From Harmothoe impar (taxonomy: Eukaryota; Annelida; Polychaeta; Phyllodocida; Polynoidae): DNA of 64,000 nt. A model generated the notes under the pieces. It was not told the DNA's origin and made no database searches. It saw only the letters and a program-made list of their open reading frames with translations. Shown in pieces: positions 32,501-44,179 of this stretch. The first letter of the stretch is position 1, and each line of letters begins with the position of its first letter. The stretch covers positions 42,062,488 through 42,126,487 of the forward strand of contig OX381721.1 in the NCBI GenBank assembly GCA_947462335.1, read 5' to 3'. A program made the position numbers and the translations under genes.

Positions 32501-35500
32501 ATAAATTACAGAAGACTCAGCCATGTTTGTTATGTTTGAAACTGAAGATAGTGCTATCTAGTCCTTGGACCTATTGCTCTTTTAGACCCTGGAGACTGTA
32601 ATGTGTGATGGGGATAAGAGAGCAGATAAAGTAGCACTGTTTTCTCCCCTACTTTGACAGAAGGGTTCCTGTAGTCCAATTCTTTGGGCAGAGACATAAT
32701 ACTTGTATTAGACCGTGCTGGGAGATTGGGGACCAGATTAATACCTGTCATATGGGCAGTCTGAAGAGAGCATGGTGTCCGTGTCATCATCAATCAACCA
32801 CTCAAAACGACTGTCGTGACGTAGACGTATTTCCTCCCACTCCTTCTTTGTGACGTACCGGCACCCTGCATTCCAGTCTCCTCCCAAGATGAAGTCCTGT
32901 CAAGAAAATAGACATATCTTGAATGCTCCTTGTTGATTATTTCGTTTATTTTTGTTGGTGGAATGAAGTGAATTGAGGCACATTAATTCTTGTTCAATCT
33001 TATTGGGGAATGGTCATTATAGAAGGGGGTGTACTTTTGTGCTGAAAAGATGTAAAAAGTATATTGACCGCTCCCTTATGAAAAATATACACACAAAACC
33101 AGATTCCATGTTATACGAATGTTGCTAGAAATTAACTACCTTTATTCCCCAGCGTTGTGCCATTTCGTCATACACATCGACAAGCCCATCAATCTCAGGT
33201 GGTGATTGGTCAGGCCTAGAGTGAAGTCCAATGAAGCCAAAATCCAGAGACTCTGAAGAGGGTAAAGGGACTATAACTGTTCCCAGGCAATATAATGTGG
33301 TCAAATGTGTATACAATGAGTAGACAAAAGTCTGACCCCTGTTGGGGGGGGGGCGTACATGATTATGGCACTTTTTAGAAAAGAAAAAGCCTGTGGGTTA
33401 CTATAGTTCAAAAGGGGGGAAGCGTACCAAAATATTTCACTTCTGCATGGTATTTCACCACACCCCTCATGGTTAATTAATGAACACGCCCTGAATATTT
33501 GCTTGTGAAGTATCAAACACAGAAATTGTGGTCTTTTCTTTAAAATCAAATTGATGACTGCATAAGAGAGAGTTGAGTGTATATCATTCTAATAATTATG
33601 TATAAGAAAAAATACTGCTCATCAGATCCCAAATAGCAAAGGGTTCTATTGTATTACCATTGCCAATGTAGTTGAAGCGAGCAGCGAAGGGCTCTCTTTC
33701 ATAAATACCCGCCGGATCATCATAGTGGTAGGATTCTGTAAATTTCACACGGCTTGACCTAAAGTATTTGCAAATGTATTGCTATTAGGCAAATTAATGT
33801 ATGTTGAATGAAATTGTAGAACTGCTGTAATTATGCTGGTCGGCAATATTTAGCTGAATGCGGGCGGGTAACCAGAGACGTGTTATTAGCCGTGTATATG
33901 GCCAAATAAAAAGAGGTGTGTTCCAGGTAACATGGGAAGAAACATACACAGAAGAAACAGCGTCAAAGGGGAGTCCAGGTTGCCTCCAAAATGACCCCAC
34001 TCTCTAGGGGAATCCAGGAGAGGGGAGTCCAGGTCACCTAAGCGAGCCTAGGTGACACGCTGGCCGACATGAGGGAGTCACCTGGAGGAGTCACACGACC
34101 CAGAGAACTATATGACTCCCCAGATGACTCCCATAGGTCAGCAAGAGAGTCACCTAGGCTCCCTCAGGCTACCTGGACTCCCCTAAACATGGGAGTCATT
34201 CTAGAGGCAACCTGCACTCCCTTTTGACACTATTTCCTTTCTCTGTGAAGTCTAGGGTCGGAATAGGTTGGATTTTTTCATTTTCTTTTTTGTAAATGAA
34301 ATAACTATAGCCAGCCCTTCTACATACCCTAAAATTTACCAAAAATGTGTAAAAATGTGAAGATTTCTTAAAAATTGCGTGAATTTGCATGTACCATGTA
34401 TATACTACACATTAAAGAAATAGTATAGCCAGCCCCTTTGAAAACCTAAAATTGACCCCCCAAAAAAGGTGTAAAAATATAAAAATAACATGTACTTTCA
34501 TGCAAGGGTTAATATACTTAGCATACAGATTTTACAAGATATTTCCCAGAAGGGATGCTTAAGAGTAAACCTAACAACCAAATGTAGGTTAAAAAATCCA
34601 TATTGAGTATCTACCTATATGAGTATTTCATTAGCAGAAGACACCTACCGATAGAAAAAGGCATACTGTTCCTTCTGCGCAGTAGATCCCATCCTTTTAC
34701 TCAACTCCATCCCAAATGGGTCGCCTGTATTTGCCCTAGACAAATTAAACATAGTGCGATAATATTCCCAGCTAAGTTCATCCCATTTATTTGCTGCATA
34801 TCATCCCTTCATCATTCTTAATTGGGAGAGTTAATAGTAATGCTACTATATTATTCTAGAATATCATTAAAGACCTCCCATATTATAGATACTCTAGATC
34901 TGACTGTGTTTACTCACATTCATCAAGGTAGCACAGCAAAGGATGGTCGACCCAACCTCGTACTCCCAAAAATGTATGTATTTCAATGGACTTACGCATT
35001 CAGCTTGTCTTTCAGTTTATAGATAGCCTCCTCTGAGGCGTCTCGAACCTCTTGCATGAAGACCAGGTCATACCGCGAGAAAATCTAAAACATGAAAGGT
35101 ATGAATTTAGAAAATCATAAGAATTCCTACACAATTTAATCCCCGATGAAAATGAAAGACCGTCTTAGAGATGGGGAAGATGATGAGTGCATTATTATAT
35201 TCATTTAAAACGCATATAATAGTATATGCGTTTTGTTTTATTATATGAGATCTAAAGAATTAACTCCTATCCACCAACTTAATAAATATTATAATGCAAT
35301 AACATGTATTATGTTGGAGGATAGGAGTGAAACCTGACTATGGGTATCAATAAAATCGCATGCCTAATTGTAAGCTTCATGACCTGATAACATATTGCTC
35401 GATTTTGACTGCCTTCTAGACCAACCTTTTCAGCATTGCTCAACATTATTATATCGATTTATTACTATGAATATTATCGTCGTTATTATGGGTTTTATTG

Positions 35501-35797
35501 CAAGTATATTAACACAACAATATTTTGTCATTTATGTTAACAGGTTTAAAGACCTCTCATATTATAGATACTGTAGTACATAATATGTATATTATTATAT
35601 AACAAATAACGTCTACACTATGCACCATTTCCATTCGTACTCACTTTGACAATTCTTTCCACGACGATTTCATTCTCTACCTTTGTCTTTCCAAATACCT
35701 GGACATTGAATGAAGTCACTTTGAGTGATTCACCAATTCCCAGACATACGGCTAGCAAGAGTAACAGCACATGGAAATACTCCCTGAACGCTGCCAT
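29570..35797 (-). CDS. Secreted deoxyribonuclease I, eight exons
   Basis: Endonuclease of the DNase I family, expected to be secreted and to cut double-stranded DNA with Ca/Mg. Exons with GT-AG borders (minus strand): 35797-35645, 35084-34996, 34735-34649, 33758-33658, 33252-33140, 32896-32745, 31817-31721 and 29617-29570. They sum to 840 bases, an exact 280 codons with stop, close to the 282-residue bovine precursor. Exon 1 carries a signal peptide and SFNVQVFG; exon 2 QEVRD (catalytic Glu); exon 5 LHS (catalytic His); exon 6 GGDWNAGC (metal-binding Asp/Asn, usually GDFN) and SSDCPYDR (catalytic Asp; its Cys and that of GGDWNAGC match the conserved disulfide); the last exon SDHYP (catalytic His). 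All key residues are present. The last intron is about 2.1 kb and holds a DR1-bearing repeat. The start is the first ATG (35797), in a good hydrophobic-leader context. Confidence 0.92.
29774..31146. repeat. Large DR1-bearing repeat inside the last DNase I intron
   Basis: The left arm (GGATTAGGGTAATTTGAG to about 29848) is mirrored by the right arm (about 31077-31146). Each arm has a perfect AGGTCA-N-AGGTCA type pair (29855-29867; 31055-31067). Inside, a roughly 150-bp segment is tandemly duplicated (about 29824-29973 and 29974-30130). A degenerate third arm-like block lies near 30235-30290. No open frame of interest. Confidence 0.75.
31954..32110. repeat. Dispersed repeat related to 17240-17430
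   Basis: It carries the shared blocks CATTGCTGGTATTTGAGGGG, ATCTACTGGGGGTATTT and AGGAATCC. It lies in the DNase I intron between exons 6 and 7. Boundaries uncertain. Confidence 0.4.
33962..34228. repeat. 267-bp MITE in a DNase I intron
   Basis: GTCAAAGGGGAGTCCAGGTT at the left is mirrored by AACCTGCACTCCCTTTTGAC at the right. The interior is built of GGAGTCACCTGG/CCAGGTGACTCC-like inverted units. It sits between exons 4 and 3 of the DNase I gene, away from splice sites. Confidence 0.75.
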
Positions 35798-36129
35798 TTT
35801 GAGGCTCTGGCTAGTCCTTATGGGTTTAGCCACACAGTGGGTATGCTGTTCACAGATATATGTCCAAGTATAACATAATTTCTGTTTGCTCTATGCCTTT
35901 GTTTCTGATTAAATTACACCTGCAGTTTTCGCATGGTGCTATCGCCTAGATTGTTCTTATCATACTTGTGTTGAGGTAGATTGTTATAGTGCAAAATGAT
36001 GCAAATATAATAAATCCATACATATGGCATTGGTCACATACTTGAGATGTTGACAACAATAAAATACCCATTTTGAGTCCACTAGGTCACTCGTCACCTT
36101 GCATTTAACAGGAAGGTTACACTGTAAAT

Positions 36130-36290
36130 AGTTAGTGTAGATCTATAGTAGAATATACTTTAGATCTACAGTAGAATACACTGTAGAATTGATTTACAGT
36201 CGAATCTACTGTAGATTTCCAGTAAATTCTACTGTTCCCCTACAATAAACTGTACACCTACAGTATAGAATCGAATGTACACCTACGAAA
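36130..36290. repeat. Cluster of CTACAGTAGAAT/ATTCTACTGTAG units
   Basis: Several short, mutually inverted units (GATCTACAGTAGAATACACT, GAATCTACTGTAGATTTCCA, AATTCTACTGTTCCCCTACA) lie in about 160 bp. They could form alternative small hairpins. Confidence 0.55.
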
Positions 36291-37590
36291 ATGGCAACCA
36301 ACGGGTCGATTTTGATTTAGTTATGAAGTGAGATACTAGAAGTTGGCCGGGTTGAGAATTGAACTGATAGCCCTAGACTGAACAGATGGACCATATATTT
36401 GACGATAATGTTACTGGGATTGCTACTAAATAGTAATTAGTCTAACCAAAATATACAGTTTTTGATAGATATTGAAAGTCTTACCAAAATATATAGTCTT
36501 TGATATTGAATATTTGCATTACTATGTCGGGACCCCCCATCTTTTCAGTTGTGTATTTCAGATGATGAAAACGTTATAACTATTCTAAGAAACAGTTTTA
36601 AGTAAATCAAGGTACGATTGATCCATTCCAGAGACCCACATTAGAAAGGTTGAGACATTTGATAACGTCATTGCGTAATTGCAAATATTCTGAAATTAAT
36701 AGCTGGTTAATCAAGATCTCGAGGTTCTATATTTCATATTATCTATACAAAAAAGGCCTATACCCCGTCCCATCTTATGACACAACAGAGTATTTTGAAG
36801 GTACTCTGCTACTGAGTCAAGCAAGCTCAATCACATGTTTAGTTTATCTCTACCTATGCAGCGAACTTTTCTGTTATTTTTGATGAAATATGGCAGGGCC
36901 ATTGGTTTAAAGGGGTATTCTCACCAGTCGCACTTACCCACATAGTAGACTAGAACAGTACTAGAATTGTGAGTGGGATACGCTTGATGATTGTGCCACT
37001 TTAATCAAGGAACCTTGGCTGATATTTTGGTTCCTTATTGAATAGCCCACACCCGTTTTATAGAGTGTTTTGATTCAAAAAAAGGTAAAGGATAAACAGA
37101 AAGGAGCACTAGTTTATACCTTCTGGATTCTCAAATGGTTTCTTGTTCTATAGCAGTATACCTCTGGTGCGAGGCTTATCAATGTTCTAGCTGCTGTTGT
37201 GATGAGACCTGAACAATGAAATGCTATCTTATGAAGGAGTTAACATTTAATGCAAGCATGCTCTTGCTCCTTTGTATGGTCGTGCTAACGATTTTTAGAT
37301 GATACAGCATCATATTACTGTGTGTCCTAGGGGTTTGGAGATGTAACATCAATTCACATTGTCATTTAACAAACATTGTGAACCTGACATAAAAATCTAT
37401 TTAGTACGAAATCAATCAGTTAATGTGTGTGAAGAATATTCGGTTGCAACGAATGGTGGGTTAGCAATAATATCTGGAGTTTGAAGCTGGTTAGAGTTTG
37501 CATACTGAGGATAACTCTTGAAGGCTACGGTAGGTCCCTTTCTTTATATTCCTAATATATACTGAGAGGCCTACACTTTATCATTGGTGC

Positions 37591-37617
37591 CAATATACTC
37601 CTGACAGGAGTATATTG
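37591..37617. repeat. 27-bp perfect palindrome with 1-nt centre
   Basis: CAATATACTCCTG, a single A, then CAGGAGTATATTG: arms of 13 bases match exactly. Function unknown; it could be a MITE core or a dimeric protein site. Confidence 0.7.
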
Positions 37618-38078
37618 AGCCTGATATACCCCTTGCAATATTTATCAGGATACTTTTATCTGGCGTAGTTGTTTCATTATAGGAACTACCAGTATCCATA
37701 TGTGACAAGATCTGCGGAAGGGGACCTTAGTGCAAGGTACACTAGGGTTCCTACTCTGAGTACATGTAACATAAACAGAAATCTTTCAAATGTTAAAATG
37801 GCACGAGTTCCAGTTCCTTTGAAGTCTATTTGATGTACTATATAGGAATAGAAATATAATCTACCCCATTGAATACACCAATATGCCCCTGTCATAGAAG
37901 GAGTAGGTCCTGTTGAGCGTAAACATTGTGTTGCATTGTATACCAGTGGGTGGGGTCTTCTGGCGGCCATGCATAGATCCACTTAGGGGGCCAACTACAT
38001 CACTTGGATCTTGAACACCTTATCTTTTAAAATGCATATTTCACCACACCCTCTCAAAGCCCCGGGTCTCCTATAAAC

Positions 38079-38137
38079 AGGGCTGAGTACCTGTCCCGAC
38101 TGCGCCCTGACTGTCGGTGGAGGGGTACCGAGACCTG
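38079..38137 (-). repeat. Inverted repeat copy left of the receptor gene
   Basis: Its reverse complement (CAGGTCTCGGTACCCCTCCA through GTCGGGACAGGTACTCAGCC) closely matches 41777-41835. The pair brackets the receptor gene about 3.7 kb apart. Confidence 0.7.
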
Positions 38138-38463
38138 CGGGTTCAACAGGCAAGCCACAGATCCTCTGAGTAGAATAGCGTTAAGTAAGGCCTGATACAT
38201 CAAAGTAATTTGATATACATGTAGCGATGTAAAATGATATGGTTGAAATTGGTAAGCTATCCTCTGACGAATCAATAAGACTTTTGAAAATGTGATTTGA
38301 AAAGGAAAGTTGTAGATAGAAGAGCTGTGAGAAAACCTTTTTGAGGTAGAGTCCCCGGCTGATAACATTTCCATAACTTTCTGAATAGGTCCTGCTTGTA
38401 CTGAAGCTTCGATGCAGTATTTCAAACTTTGTAAAAAGATAAACTACAATAAACTTTGTTTAA

Positions 38464-38502
38464 CCAATCAAGCTTAGGGCTAGCACGGTTCAAGTATAAA
38501 AA
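38464..38502 (+). promoter_or_regulatory. Putative CCAAT plus TATA promoter of the receptor gene
   Basis: CCAAT lies at 38464-38468 and TATAAAAA at 38495-38502, about 180 bases upstream of the start codon at 38683. Spacing would put transcription start near 38525-38530. Inferred from motif and position only. Confidence 0.45.
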
Positions 38503-38682
38503 GCCATTTGAAATCTTTCTTGTATAGCAGAAGGCGTGCATGGCAGATATACCATGGCCCTCGGAGCTATGCGGCTAACAAGTCCGTAGTTTTCCTACGA
38601 CATTTTCAACCAAGATAGCTCTAGTACCGCTATTATCTAATGGGTTATCAAGACTGGTAGGAGATCACCATCAACCATCAAT

Positions 38683-40515
38683 ATGGAATCCCAGTCAATG
38701 GCTGTATCTGCAGAAATGGACAACACCACTGCACCTTTCAAAGACGCAGATGTTAAGATATCCCACACTGGGCTATCAGTATTTGGCATCCCAGGCTACA
38801 AGTTTGACCTCATCCACAGTCTGGCTATAGTCAGCTTGGGCATTAGTATAGTGGTCAGTAGCTGTGTGGTTATTTACCTTCACTGGGATGGAGTGGCCAT
38901 CTTCAGGAAGACCATTGGTGAGAGGTTGACCATCTACCTTGCTGCCTGTGACCTGTTCTACAGCATCAGTCACATGCTGGACCACAGCTACATGATGGTA
39001 GTGAGAGACCACCCTCCTGACATTATATGTGTCAGCATGGCCTTCTTCTTGTCTGAGTTCATCCTGGCACAGTCTCTACTGGTGTCCTTCACGGCCATCA
39101 ATGCCTTTCTTCTGGTCGTAAAAGAAAAAAAGGTAAAGTGGAGAATTTATTGCTGCATCTGTCATCCGCAGATTTTTTCGCTCAACTGATATGTAACTGA
39201 TAGTAGCAAATTGACCCTTCATTGCAAAAGGATTGTTTAACAACTATAGCTCTTAAGTGTGAGGGTTACAACCTTTGTGTTCTAAGGAGACATACCATTC
39301 ATGATCATTAATTGTTTTTCTTCATAAGTGTGTCATTGAATGTGTGCGATTTGACTGAATCAACTGTAATTATTTACTACAAGTAGATAATTATCATGAT
39401 TGATGAAACTGCTAAGGCATCTGTTGGCAGAATAAATAAAATCATTAGAAAATATTTTTTTGATTATCATTATCCATAGAGTCATATTCATTACAGTGAT
39501 TATATCTTCATGTACAGATATCGCTGGGGCGTTATGACTGGAAGCTACTTTTTGGAGCATTCTTTGTACCAGCAGGAGCCCTAGTTCCAGTCGCAGTATT
39601 TGGACTCATTGGACCTAGCGGGGCATGGTGAGATTTAAGTAAAGCACAATAATACTATTATTTATAATCCAACCCATAAAGGTGAAAATCAGGCCCCTCC
39701 TTACTTTGGGTTGAATGTGTTTTGCCATGTGAAAGTATTTATACTTACTTTGTCCATTTCCAGCCTATGCCTTCTCACCAGTTTCTAAAGGGAAACAAAA
39801 TATGAAATTGTCTTAGATAAATCAAAATGTTTGCAGGTGTTTTGTTGATATGCGAAAGGCATCTGGGCCATTGGTCACAACTATTTTATCCGGCGGTATG
39901 ACTGCAACTTTCCTTGCTAACCTGGTTTGCTACATGTTAGTCTGGGGAAAGATTAAACAGGTAAGACATTGCTCTGAGTCCAATGACACATTAAATGAAT
40001 ATGATTGTCTTCATCAGAATACGGATCTAGTCATTAGATATATTAATATCATTTAATTAGAATTTCTGTAAGTAAAAATTATTACAACATTATAAACTGG
40101 CTTTCTCTGATGATTATTAGCATGACTGTAACAATGCATAGATCTGATACTTCTTCCTACTCAGGTGACCAAAGCCACAAGTGAGTTGGGATCTTCAACA
40201 GGTCAAGGGGCCAAATATGCTGGCACAGCCCGTGTACTGATGCTGTTTGTGGCAGCCTACATTGCTCAGTGGTGTGCCTATGTCATCTACTCCGTTTGGG
40301 CCAATTTTCAGGATCCATCCATAATTCTGCTGTGTATCGTGGTGTTCTTTTCAAACATGGGCGGAGTGTTCAACTTTGTTGCTTACACCTATGTTAGAGT
40401 GATGCTAAAGCAGAAGGCAGCAGAAGAAAAGGCTGCTGCTATGGCCTCTAAGTCAAAGACCAAAGATATTACCGAGAGCACAACAACCATTACTTCAAAG
40501 GTGTCTGGGAATTAG
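38683..40515 (+). CDS. Seven-transmembrane receptor, cAMP-receptor/GPR157-like, four exons
   Basis: Orphan G protein-coupled receptor. Exons 38683-39132, 39518-39627, 39837-39960 and 40165-40515 have GT-AG borders and sum to 1035 bases (344 residues plus stop), with phases that fit. Seven hydrophobic spans can be placed at about 45-68, 80-102, 113-140, 158-181, 198-222, 250-272 and 280-302. GAWC before TM5 resembles the G-W-C block of slime-mould cAMP receptors and GPR157-type proteins; there is no DRY or NPxxY as in rhodopsin-class receptors. The N-terminus is short (about 44 residues) with an NTT sequon, and the C-tail is short, with Lys/Ala- and Ser/Thr-rich stretches. Ligand unknown. A CCAAT/TATA pair lies upstream. 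The class assignment is by pattern and should be taken as family-level only. Confidence 0.82.
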
Positions 40516-42659
40516 TGGTAGAATCATTTAAATGATAGTAGTAAAGTTGGTTATTTGTCTCAAAGTATAGCCTGATGACACCTCCACCATGATGGTTATC
40601 ACATGACGAGATTCCTACACTCCTAGTAATAATTGTATCTAAACAGATCTTAGGTTATTGATATTATGACTGTCCCTCAAAGAGTCACGATGAATCCTAC
40701 ATGAAATAGATAGATAGCACAATATGTATTTAGTGTATGAATAATGAGCACCTCAACCAATTATAGTCTATTACAATCCTATCCACAAATGCACCCACTC
40801 TGCAGTGTCCTGGAATGAATCTCAATATGTTGATGACAAAGGCCATTGCAAAACACTGTTTCTACTTATTAAAAGCACATTAACACATCCAAATGAAATG
40901 TGTTCTGTTGTTCTTAAAATAATGTTGATTAATGGCTGTTGAATTTGTCAGGATCACATAGCCATAGGATGCAAAGAATTGTATTACTCACATCATGAAA
41001 GGTTTTCTCCATATTTATCCCCTCCATACTCAATCTTTTGCTTCTGGTTTAATAAGGCAGAAGTGTTCTGGTTTGTAATCCCAAAACTAGTAAGTATATA
41101 CCTCCCTGACATTTACCCCCTCGGACTTTTATCCTCTAGGACATCTACCACCTCCACATAATTAGACTCAGCCATATGGCATAGGGCATTCAGGTCATTT
41201 TTATTGAGTGTAGAAAAGTTGCGTTTTTTGTGCAGGATAGATGGACGGGATCTTAACTAACCCAGATGTGCCTACCGTCCTTTTAAAATGACGCCTACAT
41301 GTACTACTTTAATGATCACCGCCAACTTTGAGCTCACCAAGGAGGCATAGCCCCGTAAGTAGCGAGTAGGGAGTTCTCCAATCAGAGTATCTAATTGCGT
41401 ATAATATTGTTGTGGGTACAGTGGTGCATGGTTGGGGAGTGATTGCATGGTTGACCGCTTCTTAAACTGCCTTAAGTAAAAACTCTTCAATCACACATGT
41501 TCAGTCAATCCCCAATCGACTCTTGGATAAAGGAAGGTCGATGGAAGTATGAAGGCATTGGCAGCCAGAATGGGAGTTTGAGACACATATATCATTTAGA
41601 AATTAAATCTAGTCAAAACAGGCCAACATAAAATCTTCATTATATTTTTAAGACACAAAGGAAAATGTACCACACAAATTACTGGTATGTTGGGACTGCA
41701 TGATACTCGTATGATCACCGAGCGTGTCCCATTCACATTTCTAGTATGGTTCTAGCCTACTATGTGGTTAAAGGTACAGATCTCGGTACCCCTCCAGCGG
41801 CAGTCGGAGTGGAGTCGGGACAGGTACTCAGCCCTATATATAGGGGCGCTGGGCCTAGAATGGTGATATTGCCCCTTTCAGTAATTATGATAAATGGGCC
41901 TACCTCTGTTACATATTGGTCCGAGATCAAGTGGTGAATCAGGATAGCATTTGCTAAATGTATTCTGTAATGGGGTGGCGGGGGGCGAGGCAATGTCCTC
42001 TCTGTAACTTTGACGCCATATGTCTATGACGCCATCTGACTATGAATTCATGTTTAGCCACTGGCTGAGTATGCACCAAAACTGTGCTAGCAGAGTGATG
42101 TCTCTGAACAACTAAGTCTCAATAAACCTCTCAGAGATGAACTTTCTCAGTTGATCTTTGTCTCAGAATGCGCTACAGGATGACTACAGAGACACCTAGT
42201 GTGGAACATCTCACCACAAGCGATCGGTAGTTCGCTCAGTAACCCCTAGGTGTTATCATGATAAAGTTATCGTTCCTTGTATTCCCGCCAGATGCCACTG
42301 TTGCAGCGTTAGGGTAGCCACATAGCCGTCACAAATCGAAGTCCCTTGGGCTTTTCTATACACACATTTATCCCATCCGTCAATTTTTATACGTCAATTT
42401 ATGGTGCTGAATGGCTATTCTTTAGAAAATAAATAAATAAATAATAATGTATATCTGTATACTGTATTGTCATCTATATAATTATTTATATCTTAATTGT
42501 AGTCATCATGTCCAAGTTTTAATACCAGTACCGGTACTAAATTATTAATGTTGTTAAACTCGAGGAGTTCCAACCAGTCTATCAGTAGCTATTAGACCAG
42601 ATAATATGCTGTCTTCATTAATAAAAGAGTCAAAGCAAAATATGTTCCGTTACAAAGTT
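40516..42659. other. Intergenic DNA after the receptor gene
   Basis: It includes the receptor 3' UTR (end not located), the right copy of the inverted repeat pair (41777-41835) and an ATAAATAAATAA run near 42430. No supported gene. Confidence 0.5.
41777..41835 (+). repeat. Inverted repeat copy right of the receptor gene
   Basis: Partner of 38079-38137 in opposite orientation, about 85 percent alike by eye over 59 bases, with weaker similarity (CCTATATATAGG against CCTATAAACAGG) continuing outward. Confidence 0.7.
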
Positions 42660-43771
42660 CATTTTATTCAAACTACATTCCTAGGAATACAGTAAACTGC
42701 ATATGTTGGATTGTAAGATTGTTTTATTGCTACTGGTCATGTTCGCATTTACACAATGAATATATCTGATCATCGTAATTATAAACAGAATAAAGTAGGA
42801 AAAACTGATCATGAGACAAGTTATGTGTCTTAAAAGTAAATTTCTCATCTTGTTAAATCATACATGTACATACACATGAGGGGTAGTGGGCCTGGCCATC
42901 TCTCTTTAACATAGCCATCAATTAACAGGCAGGCCACCATACCACTCTCAACAAGTGTCTCGCTCAACACAATATAACAACTGGGCATTGAAGGGGTGGT
43001 AGTACATACATGGGTTCTGCCCGGGGTAAACATAAAGAAAATAGAAGAGACAGATGTTGAAGTTATAGAGGTACAAATGCCTGCCCTTTTCGGCAGGGAC
43101 AAAGGAACAGTAACCCATATATATATAATTGAACATCATGGGAAATACTTTGCATTTCCGCTGTAAATATGGAACAGAAGAGTAACAGGGAAATATACCT
43201 CAAGGATCACTCGGTTCGAAAAATATACTTTTGCTCATGGAATAAGAGAGTGGAAATGAACTTTTTCGGGTTATGATGAAGAAGAAGAGAAAGTCATATA
43301 TCTCCAGCCAGCTCCTTTCAAAAAAGCATACCCGATCAACCAGACGGTCAAGTTATTCAACATATACACATTTCTTAGGCTGTATGTGGCAAAATCACAC
43401 GTATATGTTGAAGGAATAGAAGCAGTGGAGGTTTTAACAGCTCATTCTGAAACACTGGAATACCACGAAGGTCTATAATTTTTCATTCACAATGGTTTAA
43501 ATGGTAATCAGAGGAAATTGTTCACACATTCGTTTTAATTATCCACTTGATTAGGTACCTTTTTAATCTATGTAAAGGGCAATGGGAGCCATTTCTTAGG
43601 TATTTATTTTCAGATTAAATCAATTTCATCATATTACGTATATTCATCTATCGTTAAAAAAAAATTCATCTAGTGAAGAATTACATTCGCAATGAAATCA
43701 TAATGTACAGGAATGATTCGTTGTCTGAGAGTAAAACATAGTAAAGAAAACATGACAAGACTATAAAAGTA

Positions 43772-43816
43772 ACGTCATATATAACGTCATAGCCATGACG
43801 TCATGGATACACGTCA
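43772..43816. promoter_or_regulatory. Cluster of four ACGTCA (CRE-like) motifs
   Basis: ACGTCA occurs at 43772, 43784 and 43811, and the full palindrome TGACGTCA at 43796-43803, all within 45 bases. Known as the CREB/ATF core; here its location is in the presumed ZEB 3' UTR, so function is open. Confidence 0.4.
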
Positions 43817-44160
43817 TGACCAAAGAACATTACAATCAAGTCGCGATCATTCTACAGCGCTCCGACTCGGTACCATACTTTGTACAAAAGACGGACATAC
43901 TATAAACCTACAGTAAGGGCTTCGCTTTTCCTTTTGAAACCCATTATCTTTTTCCGTTTTGACATTGAAAACTAGGTTCATTTTACAAAAGAAATGGAAA
44001 TTCTCTATATGTACAGGTTTGCATATATGGTTTTAATATAACATGTCTAACGAGAACTGACTCCTTGTCGGCACTGTAACTGCTCTATACATAGAGCGCA
44101 TTATATCTGCTCACAAAACATTGTTCAGGTTTTGTCCAGTCAAGTATGAGTTAATCATGA

Positions 44161-44179
44161 GGGGGGGGGGGGAGGGGGC
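44161..44179. repeat. G-run (G12-A-G6 type)
   Basis: A long guanine run interrupted by one A, with potential for a G-quadruplex on the plus strand (C-run in the ZEB transcript). Confidence 0.8.

Larger units (their letters stand above)
35798..38463. other. Intergenic DNA between DNase I and the receptor gene
   Basis: No gene with support. The DNase I promoter should lie just above 35797. Contains repeated CTACAGTAGA/TCTACTGTAG units at about 36130-36290, a 27-bp perfect palindrome at 37591-37617 and the left copy of an inverted repeat pair at 38079-38137. Confidence 0.55.

Noticed and set aside
38054..38425. 123-codon minus-strand open frame upstream of the receptor
   Set aside because: It overlaps a repeat copy and the putative receptor promoter and shows no motif.
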